The translations under genes and the position numbers were made by a program. A stretch of DNA of 22,490 nucleotides. It comes from an uncultured Bacilli bacterium. GTDB lineage: Bacteria; Bacillota_I; Bacilli_A; RF39; UBA660. The DNA lies in contig CALVJE010000005.1 of NCBI GenBank assembly GCA_944331725.1, forward strand, positions 1-22,490, written 5' to 3'. How positions within the stretch are numbered: position 1 is the stretch's first letter; each line of letters begins with the position of its first letter. This document shows, piece by piece, positions 12,299 to 22,490 of this stretch. The notes under the pieces were generated by a model, which worked only from the letters and a program-made list of their open reading frames with translations, did no database searches and was not told where the DNA came from.

Positions 12299-14383
12299 AT
12301 GAATTTAGATACATTAAATAAAGAACAAAAAAAAGCTGTTTTATATAATGAAGGACCTCTTTTAATATTAGCAGGAGCAGGAAGTGGTAAAACTAAAGTT
12401 TTAACTACAAAAATCGCTTATCTAATAGAAGAATTAAATATAGAACCTTCTTTTATCCTAGCGATTACGTTTACTAATAAAGCTGCTCTTGAGATGAAAG
12501 AACGTGTTAATAATATGATTGGAAGTGTTGCAAAAGATATCCAAATATCAACCTTCCATTCTTTTGGTCTTAAAATATTAAGAGAAAACTATAAAGCCTT
12601 AGATTATGCTAATAACTTTGTTATTATGGATAGTGATGATTCTCTAACTATTGTTAAGAAAATATTAAAAAACTTAAACTATGATCCTAAAATATATAAT
12701 CCTAAAGCTATTAGAAATAAAATAAGTAATTGTAAAAATGAACTAATATCACCATCTGACTATGAGAAATATATAGCAAGTGATTATGAGAAAGTAGTAA
12801 GTGAAGTATACAATAAATATGAAGAAAAACTAAAACAAAATAATGCTGTTGATTTCGATGATCTACTACTTCTCCCTATAAAATTATTTCGTAAATATCC
12901 TAATATCTTACAAAGCTACCAAGAACGTTACAAATACATTTTGATTGATGAATACCAAGATACTAATGAAGCACAATATATTTTATCTAAAATGATAAGT
13001 GCTAAATATCAAAATATCTGTGTAGTAGGAGATGCTGATCAAGCAATCTATGGATTCCGTGGTGCTAACTACAAAAACATCTTAAACTTTGAAAAGGATT
13101 ACCCTAAAGCTTTAAGCATTAAACTTGAACAAAATTATCGTTCTACTAAAACAATATTAGATGCTGCTAATGATGTAATAAAAAATAATGAAAAAAGAAA
13201 AGAGAAAAATCTATGGTCAACAAAAGGTGAAGGAGATAAAATTACCTATTATAGAGCCTATGATGAAAAAGATGAAAGTCATTATACAGCAATGGAAATA
13301 AAGAAACTTCTAGATGAAGGAAAAGATGCTAGCGATATCGCTATACTTTATCGTACTAATGCCCAGTCCCGTGTAATAGAAGAAGAATTATTAAAACAAA
13401 ATATTCCTTATCGTATCGTTGGAGGTTTCAGTTTCTATCAAAGAAAAGAAATAAAAGACTTACTCGCTTACTTAAAACTAATCTATAATCCTAAAGATGA
13501 TATAAGTCTTTTAAGAGTTATAAATACTCCTAAAAGAGGTATTGGACTAAAGACTATAGAAAATCTTACTACTAAAGCAGATCTTGAAGGTAAAAGTATT
13601 TTTGAAGTAATAAATAATGGTAAAGAATTAAAATTTAAAGAAATTATTATCTCTTTACAAAAAATATCAGAATCTATTACCTTAACAGAATTGATTGATA
13701 AAGTTCTAGATACAAGTGGTATGAAAGCTGAGTTAATAAGTGAAAAGAGTATTGAAAGTGAAATAAGATTAGAAAACTTAGAAGAGTTTAAATCTATTAC
13801 TAAAGCCTTTGAAGAGAGAATTGGTCTTGTATCTTTAGAAGATTTTCTATATGAAGTTAGTCTTGTTAATGATAAAGATGAATATAAAGACTCAAGACAT
13901 AAAGTAAGTTTAATGACAATTCATTCTGTTAAAGGACTAGAATATGATTTTGTTTTCGTTTTAGGTCTAGAAGAAGGAATATTCCCTCATCTTAACTCTT
14001 TAATGAGTAGTAGTGAAACAGAAGAAGAAAGAAGACTATGTTATGTCGCTATTACAAGAGCGAAAGAAAAATTATATCTACTAAATGCTAGAAGAAGAAC
14101 TCTTTTTGGTAAAGAAGGTATAAATCCTCCTAGTAGATTTTTAGGAGAAATAAGTGATGATTTAATTGAAAGTAATACTAAGAAAGAAGAACCTAAAATT
14201 ACTAAAGAAGAAGTTCTTCGTGATGAAGATATAGACTATAAAGTAGGAGACTATGTTATTCACGAAAACTTTGGAGCAGGAAAAGTCATAGAAGTTACTA
14301 ACTCTTTAGTAACAGTAGCTTTTGCCCATCCATATGGTATAAAGAAATTAATGAAAAATCATAAAAGTTTATCAAAAGTATAA
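12299..14383 (+). CDS. pcrA: ATP-dependent DNA helicase PcrA (UvrD family)
   Basis: A superfamily-1 3'-5' DNA helicase that unwinds DNA in repair, rolling-circle replication and removal of RecA or stalled RNA polymerase. Helicase motifs run in order: Walker A AGAGSGKT (25-32), motif Ia TFTNKAALEMKERV, motif II IDEYQDTN, motif III GDADQAIYGFRGA, motif IV QNYRS, motif V MTIHSVKGLEYDFVFV, motif VI YVAITRAKEKLYL. The C-terminal end (VGDYVIHENFGAGKVIEV...) is the Tudor-like domain that binds RNA polymerase in Gram-positive PcrA. At 694 residues it is slightly shorter than the usual ~720-740, the linker before the Tudor domain being short. GTAGG lies before the ATG. ligA lies about 3 kb downstream, as part of the same general neighbourhood. 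Confidence 0.97.
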   Translation: MNLDTLNKEQKKAVLYNEGPLLILAGAGSGKTKVLTTKIAYLIEELNIEPSFILAITFTNKAALEMKERVNNMIGSVAKDIQISTFHSFGLKILRENYKALDYANNFVIMDSDDSLTIVKKILKNLNYDPKIYNPKAIRNKISNCKNELISPSDYEKYIASDYEKVVSEVYNKYEEKLKQNNAVDFDDLLLLPIKLFRKYPNILQSYQERYKYILIDEYQDTNEAQYILSKMISAKYQNICVVGDADQAIYGFRGANYKNILNFEKDYPKALSIKLEQNYRSTKTILDAANDVIKNNEKRKEKNLWSTKGEGDKITYYRAYDEKDESHYTAMEIKKLLDEGKDASDIAILYRTNAQSRVIEEELLKQNIPYRIVGGFSFYQRKEIKDLLAYLKLIYNPKDDISLLRVINTPKRGIGLKTIENLTTKADLEGKSIFEVINNGKELKFKEIIISLQKISESITLTELIDKVLDTSGMKAELISEKSIESEIRLENLEEFKSITKAFEERIGLVSLEDFLYEVSLVNDKDEYKDSRHKVSLMTIHSVKGLEYDFVFVLGLEEGIFPHLNSLMSSSETEEERRLCYVAITRAKEKLYLLNARRRTLFGKEGINPPSRFLGEISDDLIESNTKKEEPKITKEEVLRDEDIDYKVGDYVIHENFGAGKVIEVTNSLVTVAFAHPYGIKKLMKNHKSLSKV

Positions 14384-14653
14384 GGAAAATTATGAATAAT
14401 AAATATTATGATAAAGGAAAAGATTTATGCACATTTCGCAGTGGTAGATTAAATAGATGTTTTGTATTTTTTGCCATAAAATAAAATATAGATGAATATA
14501 GTTATACATTAAAAGATAATGGATGAAGATGTAATAGGTCTATCAATTCATAATAAAACTATTTATTTAAAAAGATATTATGGGTAGTGTCTTACAAAAT
14601 AACATAGAAATACTCAAAAAAGAAAAATGTGAAAAATATTGTAAAAAAACGCA

Positions 14654-14697
14654 GGAATTTTGTGAAAAAAGTATATAAATATATGGGAATTTTGTGA
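14654..14697 (+). repeat. 12-bp direct repeat overlapping the promoter of the ATPase gene
   Basis: GGAATTTTGTGA occurs at 14654-14665 and 14686-14697, 32 bp apart (about three helical turns). The second copy runs into the TATAAT at 14698 and supplies its TG extension. Confidence 0.6.
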
Positions 14698-14703
14698 TAT
14701 AAT
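14695..14703 (+). promoter_or_regulatory. Predicted promoter of the AAA/DUF4143 gene
   Basis: TGA plus TATAAT (14698-14703), an extended -10 without a good -35, about 20 nt before the ATG; GAGGGTGA (14711-14718) is the ribosome binding site. Confidence 0.5.
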
Positions 14704-14722
14704 CTATATAGAGGGTGATATA

Positions 14723-16057
14723 ATGCCAAGATTAACAAGAAAAATTGATAAATATTTAATAGACTGGAAAAATGATAAGAATAGACTTCCTTTAATTGTT
14801 AAAGGAGCAAGACAAATAGGAAAAACAGAATCAATAGAAAACTTTGGTAAAAATAATTATGAAAATGTAGTTGAGATTAACTTTGTTTTACAAAAACAAT
14901 ATAAAAATATCTTCGATGATGGTTTTGATGTTGATACCATAATAAGAAATATATCTTTAATTAATCCTAACTTTAACTTTATCCCAGGTAAAACCTTGAT
15001 ATTCTTTGATGAGATAGGGGACTGTATTAATGCAACTACCTCACTAAAATCATTTAATATTGATGGTAGATATGATGTTATTTGTTCGGGTTCTCTAATG
15101 GGGATTAATTACCAAGAAATAGAATCTAATAGTGTTGGTAATAAACAAGACTATGAAATGTATTCTATGGATTTTGAAGAGTTTTTATGGGCTAAAGGAT
15201 ATAAAGAAAATCAAATAGAAGAAATGTATTCCTATATGCTAAACTGTAAACCTCTACCTAAAGTAATGTATAGTGTTATGTTAGAAAACTTCAAAGAATA
15301 TATGATAGTAGGAGGAATGCCTGCTATTGTAAATAGATTTGTTGAACAAAAGAATTATTCTGGTATTTTAAATATGCAGAGACAAATACTTTTAGATTAT
15401 GAAGAAGATATTACTAAATACGCAGGTGGATTAGATAAAGGAAAGATTTTAAATGTTTATAGAAAAATACCAGTCTTTTTAGGAAATGAAAATAAAAAAT
15501 TCCAAATATCTAAAATAGAACATAATGCTAGAAATAGAGAATATGTTGGCGTTATAGATTGGTTAATTAATGCTGGTATTATAAATATAAGTTATTGTAT
15601 GGAAAAGCCTTTACTCCCCCTAAAAGGTAACTATAATCCTGATAATTATAGACTATATTTTAAAGATACAGGTCTTTTAGTTGCATCCTTAGATGATGAA
15701 GCAGGAGAAGATTTAAGAGTTAATAAAAACTTTAATACTTATAAAGGCGCCCTTTATGAGAACATAGTAGGAGAAATGCTAGTTAAAGAAGGTTATTCAC
15801 TATATTTTTATAAAAATGAAAAAGGAACAATAGAAATGGACTTCTTTATTAGAGATAAAGACTCCCTAATACCTATAGAAGTAAAAGCAAGTGATAATGA
15901 AACAATATCCCTTAATAAATTAATAGAAAGTGATAAGTATAAAGATATAAAATATGGTATAAAGTTATGTAATAAGAATATAGGTTTTAATGGTAAATTT
16001 TATACATTTCCCTATTTCTTAACATTTTTATTAAAAAGATTTTTAAAAGAAAAATAA
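14723..16057 (+). CDS. AAA ATPase / DUF4143 protein with PD-(D/E)xK-like C-terminus (444 aa)
   Basis: Belongs to the widespread AAA_14-DUF4143 family of unclear function. The N-terminal ATPase has Walker A GARQIGKT (28-35), Walker B TLIFFDEIGD (91-100, Asp96-Glu97) and the sensor-like CSGSLMGI. Near 155 the segment SVGNKQDYEMYSMDFEEFLWAKG is typical of the family's link to the DUF4143 region. The C-terminus has a nuclease-like signature: EMDFF (371-375) then PIEVKAS (384-390), with Asp373, Glu386 and Lys388 in the right order for a PD-(D/E)xK core. It has its own promoter, lies between pcrA and the ligA cluster, and follows a decayed gap, so it may be acquired. Members occur in many mobile or accessory settings. 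Confidence 0.88.
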   Translation: MPRLTRKIDKYLIDWKNDKNRLPLIVKGARQIGKTESIENFGKNNYENVVEINFVLQKQYKNIFDDGFDVDTIIRNISLINPNFNFIPGKTLIFFDEIGDCINATTSLKSFNIDGRYDVICSGSLMGINYQEIESNSVGNKQDYEMYSMDFEEFLWAKGYKENQIEEMYSYMLNCKPLPKVMYSVMLENFKEYMIVGGMPAIVNRFVEQKNYSGILNMQRQILLDYEEDITKYAGGLDKGKILNVYRKIPVFLGNENKKFQISKIEHNARNREYVGVIDWLINAGIINISYCMEKPLLPLKGNYNPDNYRLYFKDTGLLVASLDDEAGEDLRVNKNFNTYKGALYENIVGEMLVKEGYSLYFYKNEKGTIEMDFFIRDKDSLIPIEVKASDNETISLNKLIESDKYKDIKYGIKLCNKNIGFNGKFYTFPYFLTFLLKRFLKEK

Positions 16058-16132
16058 AACATCACTCATCTTACGATAAAATGATTTGCTTAAAAAGATG
16101 TTATGTATAAACTATAATAAAGGAGAAAAACT

Positions 16133-16510
16133 ATGGAAGAAAAATTAAAAGAAGGATATGAATTATTTATAAATAAAACAGGTAATGATGATTTAATTGG
16201 AGCATACCGTTTAACTAAGAATGGTGAAATTGTTGATTTTAATGAATTAGATCAGGAAGATTTAGACTTTATGGCTAATTTACCTAATATAAAAAATAAT
16301 CTTGGAAACTATTACTATTTAGTAATGAGTTATAACAGTGAAGAAAATATATTTAATTCTAGTATTAAAACTTTAACATTTCACGGTTCATATAATGAGA
16401 ATAGAGAGTTTAGTACTCTTACAGAAACTTCAAGTAAAACTCTATTAGGTTCAATTTTAAAACTTAATAATGAATGTAAAAAAGAAGAAAAGAAATATAT
16501 AAAAAAATAA
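16133..16510 (+). CDS. Small soluble protein, unknown function (125 aa)
   Basis: Acidic to neutral, no signal peptide or membrane segment. The first half alternates strands and turns (YELFINKTGNDDLIGAYRLTKNG) and is followed by a helix-rich acidic stretch (ELDQEDLDFMANLPNI), a strand pair (YYYLVMSYNSEENIF) and a lysine-rich tail. No family was recognised. AAAGGAGA precedes the ATG. It is 12 nt before the nucleotidyltransferase gene, which strongly suggests co-transcription with it, ligA and the gene at 19455. A TATAAT at 16113-16118 is too close to the ribosome binding site to be a trusted promoter. Confidence 0.65.
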   Translation: MEEKLKEGYELFINKTGNDDLIGAYRLTKNGEIVDFNELDQEDLDFMANLPNIKNNLGNYYYLVMSYNSEENIFNSSIKTLTFHGSYNENREFSTLTETSSKTLLGSILKLNNECKKEEKKYIKK

Positions 16511-16521
16511 AGGGAGGAACT

Positions 16522-19445
<2,924 letters not shown>

Positions 19446-19454
19446 GAGGTCCTT

Positions 19455-20039
19455 ATGCAAACAGAAGAACAAAAACAAGAAGGTATTTCTGTAGAAAAAG
19501 AGAAAAAAATAAAGGAAATATCTACTATTGTTATGATTGTTATTATTGTAATAGCATCTTTAGTAACCTTAGATATTATTTTAGTAACAAAAAGTAATGT
19601 TGGCCCTTTCCTTGCAATTAGAACTAAAGTATATGATGATGGAGGTACTAAAGAGTATTATGGCCTAGGTTATAAAGTAATTAAATATAATCAAAAAGTA
19701 GGTAGACGTGATACTGTAATTGGTTCTTGGTCACTTAAATATGATACTACACCTACTAACTTTACTCTAGAAGACCTAGCTTTCTCTATAATTAATGATA
19801 ATACTAATCACTTAGGTGAATTTATTAGATTAACTGGTACTATTAGTAAAGTAAATAAAAATAATAAAACTTTAACTCTAACTTATAAAGATGATGGAGG
19901 TAAATATAATTTAACTGTAGAAGCTAAAGTTATTTCTGATACCTTTAAATTTAATAAAAATGCTCCTGTTAGCATTATAGGTGTTGTAAGTAAATATGAT
20001 AATAAAACTCTAACTATTTCTAATGCTTTTGCCGAGTAA
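19455..20039 (+). CDS. Signal-anchored membrane protein with possible C-terminal OB-like domain (194 aa)
   Basis: A cytoplasmic Gln/Lys/Glu-rich start (1-21), a membrane segment (about 22-45) and a ~150-residue outer part. The outer part begins with SNVGPFLAIRTKVYDDGGTK and goes on to YYGLGYKVIKYN and GSWSLKYD; the last ~80 residues (FIRLTGTISKVNKNNKTLTLTY ... PVSIIGVVSKYDNKTLTISNA) look like an OB-type beta barrel. The protein resembles conserved membrane proteins of other Bacillota but has no assigned role. AGGAGG lies before the ATG, 9 nt after ligA. In many Bacilli a lipoprotein (CamS) gene follows ligA; this one fills that place but lacks a lipobox and is not evidently related. Confidence 0.75.
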   Translation: MQTEEQKQEGISVEKEKKIKEISTIVMIVIIVIASLVTLDIILVTKSNVGPFLAIRTKVYDDGGTKEYYGLGYKVIKYNQKVGRRDTVIGSWSLKYDTTPTNFTLEDLAFSIINDNTNHLGEFIRLTGTISKVNKNNKTLTLTYKDDGGKYNLTVEAKVISDTFKFNKNAPVSIIGVVSKYDNKTLTISNAFAE

Positions 20040-20067
20040 GTTTTGTAAGTAAAATTACAAAACTTTT
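20038..20067 (+). terminator. Terminator of the ligA cluster
   Basis: Perfect 11-bp stem AAGTTTTGTAA (20038-20048) with TTACAAAACTT (20055-20065), 6-nt loop, T4. The left arm starts inside the stop codon of the preceding gene. Confidence 0.85.
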
Positions 20068-20137
20068 AAAATGCCAAAAATACTTCTTGCCTTTTAACCT
20101 AAATGGGAGTAGTATAGTTATTTAACCAGGAGGGACT

Positions 20138-21472
20138 ATGAAAAGAATAATAGAAAATAATAATATAGAGGAATTAATAGTACTACTATCGTCCCTTCAT
20201 ATTAGAAATATAAAAAAATATCTTTTAAAGAATAATTATTTACTTAATCGAAGTATTTATGATATTGCATACATAATATCTAAGACTTTTAATGAAAAAT
20301 ATGATTATTGTAGAACTAAAAGATTATTAACTAAAACAAAATATGCTATAATTGATGGTAAGGTGATTAATATGATATATTTTGATAATGCTGCTACTAC
20401 TAAAGTAAATGATGAAGTATTAGATACATTTGTTAGAGTATCTAAAGATTATATTGGTAATACTAATTCTATTCATAAACTAGGTTTTGAAAGTAAAAAA
20501 CTAATGAATGCTAGTGTTAAACAAGTAGCAAATCTTCTTAAAGTAAAAGAAGATGAAGTAATATTTACAAGTGGTAGTAGTGAATCTAATAATTTAGCAA
20601 TTAAAGGAGTATTAGATGCATACCCAAATAGAAAAAGGATAATACTTACTACTATCTTAGAACATCCTTCTATTACTAATACTTTAAATAATTTAAAAGA
20701 TGTAGAGATTATTAATTTAAAATTAGATGATAACTACCATATAGATATTAACGATCTAAAAGAAAAATTAAAACTAGATCCAGTACTTATTTCTATTCAT
20801 CACGTTAATAGTGAATTAGGAATAATACAAGATATTGATACTATAGGTAAGATAGTAAAAAAGATGAGTAAAGCTATTTTCCACGTAGATGGAACTCAAA
20901 GTTTAACTAAAATAGATGTTAACTTAACTAATGTAGATTTATTTTCAGCATCATCTCATAAATTTAATGGACTTAAGGGAATAGGTATTTTAATTAAAAA
21001 AGAAAAAATTAATCTATCTCCAATAATAAACGGTGGTGAAAGTCAAACAATTTATAGAGCGGGAACACCTGCCTTACCTCTAATAGCATCTTTTGCAAAA
21101 GCTCTACGTTTAGCATTAGAAAAAAAAGATGAAGCATATCTAAAAGTAAAAGAAATTAATAATTATTTAAAAGATGAATTAAGTAAATTAGATAATATTA
21201 CTATAAACTCTAAAACAGATTCATCTCCTTACATTTTAAATTTTAGTATTAAAGGTATAAAGCCAGAGACTATGATCCATAAATTAGAAGATAAAGATGT
21301 CTATTTATCTACAAAAACAGCTTGTTCTTCTAAAGAAGATTACTCTAAAAGTATCTATTTACTAACAAAAGATAAAGAAATATCTAAAACATCTTTAAGA
21401 CTATCTTTATCTCAAAATAGTACTATTGAAGAAGCGAAAGAGTTTATAAAAATATTAAAAGACAATTTATAA
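20138..21472 (+). CDS. Cysteine desulfurase (NifS/IscS-like) with 78-residue N-terminal extension
   Basis: Uses pyridoxal phosphate to remove sulfur from cysteine as an enzyme persulfide for Fe-S clusters or tRNA thiolation. From Met79 the protein follows the family: MIYFDNAATTKV, SGSSESNN, LEHPS (His175), HHVNSELG, FHVDGTQS (Asp251), PLP lysine Lys275 in SSHKFNG, RAGTPALP, catalytic Cys396 in STKTACSS, LRLSLS. This part is 366 residues. In front lies a 78-residue extension, helical and basic (EELIVLLSSLHIRNIKKYLL, YDIAYIISKTFNEKYDYCR), not normal for the family. The outer start (20138) follows a strong AGGAGGG; the inner start (20372) follows AAGGTGAT. Which is used, or both, is unclear. The next gene lies 9 nt downstream. 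Confidence 0.92.
   Translation: MKRIIENNNIEELIVLLSSLHIRNIKKYLLKNNYLLNRSIYDIAYIISKTFNEKYDYCRTKRLLTKTKYAIIDGKVINMIYFDNAATTKVNDEVLDTFVRVSKDYIGNTNSIHKLGFESKKLMNASVKQVANLLKVKEDEVIFTSGSSESNNLAIKGVLDAYPNRKRIILTTILEHPSITNTLNNLKDVEIINLKLDDNYHIDINDLKEKLKLDPVLISIHHVNSELGIIQDIDTIGKIVKKMSKAIFHVDGTQSLTKIDVNLTNVDLFSASSHKFNGLKGIGILIKKEKINLSPIINGGESQTIYRAGTPALPLIASFAKALRLALEKKDEAYLKVKEINNYLKDELSKLDNITINSKTDSSPYILNFSIKGIKPETMIHKLEDKDVYLSTKTACSSKEDYSKSIYLLTKDKEISKTSLRLSLSQNSTIEEAKEFIKILKDNL
20360..20374 (+). promoter_or_regulatory. Internal ribosome binding site and ATG of the cysteine desulfurase
   Basis: AAGGTGAT (20360-20367) is 4 nt before an in-frame ATG (20372-20374) that encodes MIYFDNAATT, the usual start of the family. 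It would give a 366-residue form without the extension. Confidence 0.5.
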
Positions 21473-21481
21473 AGGAGGTTT

Positions 21482-22490
21482 ATGACTACAGAATTAATAG
21501 AAGAAACTGAAATTAATAATATCTATGATAATATTAAAGAATTAGTAATTAATGCAAGAAATAAAGTATATACTACTGTTAATATAGAAATGCTTAATCT
21601 ATATTGGAATATTGGTAAAATTATTATGGATATTCAAAAAGGTGATAAAAGAGCATCTTATGGAGATGCCATTTTAGATAAATTATCTAAAAAATTAACT
21701 GATGAATTTGGTAAAGGATTTTCTAAGAGAAATTTAGAAAGAATGAGAAAATTCTATATTTCTTTTCCAATTGCGACAACAGTGTCGTCGCAATTAAGTT
21801 GGTCACATTATTTAGAATTAGTAAAAATTGATGAAGATGCTAAACGTAATTTTTATTTAAACGAATGTATTAATTCAAGATGGAGTGTTAGAGAATTACA
21901 AAGACAAATAAATTCCCTATTATATGAAAGACTACTTTTATCATCTGATAAAAGTAAGAAAAAAGAATTAATAGAAAAAGGTCAAGTACTAAAAGAAAGT
22001 AAAGATTTAATAAAAGACTCTTTTGTTTTAGAGTTTCTTGATATCAAAGAAAATACAGATTATTTAGAATCTGATTTAGAGAAAAATATCTTAGAACACT
22101 TAAAGGAATTTCTATTAGAATTAGGAAAAGGCTTTATGTTTGTGGGAAGTCAAGTTAGAATAACCCTAGGAGAAGAACATTTTTATCCTGATTTAGTGTT
22201 TTATAATAGACTTTTAAAATGTTTTGTCATTATAGATTTAAAAATAGGTAAAGTAACACATCAAGATATAGGACAGATGCGGGATGTATGCAAATTATTA
22301 TGATAAGTTATTAAAAGTAAAGATGAAAATAAAACAATAGGAATTCTTTTAAGTACTGATTGTTTAAAACTATTGTTAACTATACACTTCCTGAAGATAA
22401 TGAAACAATATTTTCTACAGAATATAAATTACATATGCCTACAGAACAAGAATTAATAAATGCTGTAGAAGAAGAAAAGAAAAATATAGA
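21482..22490 (+). pseudogene. DUF1016 / YhcG-like PD-(D/E)xK nuclease, frameshifted near the 3' end, runs off the window
   Basis: The first 266 codons are a DUF1016 protein: N-terminal helical part (YWNIGKIIMDIQ, SYGDAILDKLSKKL, SKRNLERMRKFY, SQLSWSHYLELVKI) and nuclease core (FVGSQVRITLGEEHFYPDLVFYNRLLKCFVIIDLKIGK, with the Asp of YPDL and DLK as active-site residues). After THQDIGQM the frame breaks at a GGG run (22281-22283); the family's MYxNYYDKLL continues one frame over, returns to the original frame at an A4 run (22313-22316, SKDENKTIGILLSTDC) and shifts again at A4 (22366-22369, TIVNYTLPEDNETIF...PTEQELINAVEEEKKN). As written, translation stops at 22303. AGGAGG precedes the ATG. Shifts at homopolymers could be sequencing error, so the gene may be intact. 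It is cut by the window end. Confidence 0.85.
21769..21795 (+). repeat. GC-richer inverted repeat inside the DUF1016 gene
   Basis: AATTGCGAC (21769-21777) and its perfect reverse complement GTCGCAATT (21787-21795) flank a 9-nt centre. It encodes part of IATTVSSQL, just before the conserved SWSHY, and stands out from the surrounding AT-rich sequence. Confidence 0.6.

Larger units (their letters stand above)
14384..14722 (+). other. 339-bp gap after pcrA with probable decayed coding debris
   Basis: No intact gene is visible. A 30-codon ORF (14392-14484) starts after AAGGAAAATT and reads on in frame, past its TAA, as NIDEYSYTLKDNG before a TGA; the sequence then appears to continue in another frame as DEDVIGLSIHNKTIYLKRYYG (about 14522-14584). 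A third short ORF (14580-14678, 32 codons, four Cys) has no ribosome binding site. This pattern fits a gene that lost its frame by stops and shifts, but the ancestor was not recognised and chance cannot be excluded. The last 70 bp hold the promoter and direct repeats of the next gene. Confidence 0.4.

Noticed and set aside
14580..14678. 32-codon Cys-containing ORF as a small peptide gene
   Set aside because: No ribosome binding site and it lies in what seems to be decayed sequence; four Cys alone are not enough.
16090..16118. TTAAAA-17-TATAAT as promoter of the gene at 16133
   Set aside because: Spacing is ideal, but transcription would begin inside the ribosome binding site (16119-16126), so a functional leader would not remain.
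20068..20137. T-box or riboswitch before the cysteine desulfurase
   Set aside because: Only about 70 nt are available and no T-box sequence, antiterminator or second terminator hairpin is visible; a weak TTGCCT-17-TAGTAT promoter is the most that can be proposed.

Overview
The window is very AT-rich. Ribosome binding sites are strong (AGGAGG-like), arginine is coded mostly by AGA, and genes are separated by short hairpin-plus-T terminators. This points to a low-GC Bacillota, probably a host-associated Bacilli lineage near the Mollicutes (RF39- or Erysipelotrichia-like; an inference from gene style, not a placement). It is not a code-4 mycoplasma: TGA acts as a stop (for example trmB and the gene at 7420-7752) and tryptophans in conserved motifs are TGG. 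Sortase-anchored protein, lipoprotein and pseudopilin genes imply a Gram-positive wall or at least a decorated monoderm surface.

Layout. 1-1850: a minus-strand pair of tiny membrane proteins diverges from a membrane-anchored unknown, with a perfect palindrome lying across both predicted -35 boxes; a minus-strand coiled-coil microprotein follows. 1849-2528: trmB. 2525-4949: a four-gene envelope/stress operon (lipoprotein, long Lys/Glu-rich protein, DUF948-like protein, YtxH-like protein) bounded by a clear promoter and terminator. 5044-7784: three surface genes centred on a prepilin-like protein that carries Ig-like and Cys-rich domains. 7838-11285: a surface-adhesion operon made of a thioester-domain adhesin with three Cna-B domains and a VPFTG sorting signal, an overlapping sortase, and a 5-TM protein; its promoter has a 25-bp tandem repeat directly upstream. 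11309-12246: an all-helical unknown, possibly DUF2935-like.

12268-20067 is a DNA-maintenance region: pcrA, then a 339-bp gap with no intact gene, then an AAA ATPase/DUF4143 protein with its own promoter, then a small unknown, a nucleotidyltransferase, ligA and a membrane protein. In other Bacilli pcrA and ligA are close neighbours; here they are separated by material that looks partly acquired. 20138-21472 encodes a cysteine desulfurase with an unusual 78-residue N-terminal extension and two plausible starts. The window ends in a DUF1016 (YhcG-like) nuclease gene broken by three single-base frameshifts, all at homopolymers.

The most interesting points are the sortase without the usual arginine after its catalytic cysteine, the exact 90-residue periodicity of the adhesin, the repeat-driven adhesin promoter, the shared divergent operator, the prepilin/Ig trio, the two-start cysteine desulfurase, and the homopolymer frameshifts in the DUF1016 gene. 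No CRISPR array, rRNA, tRNA, IS element or recognisable riboswitch was seen.
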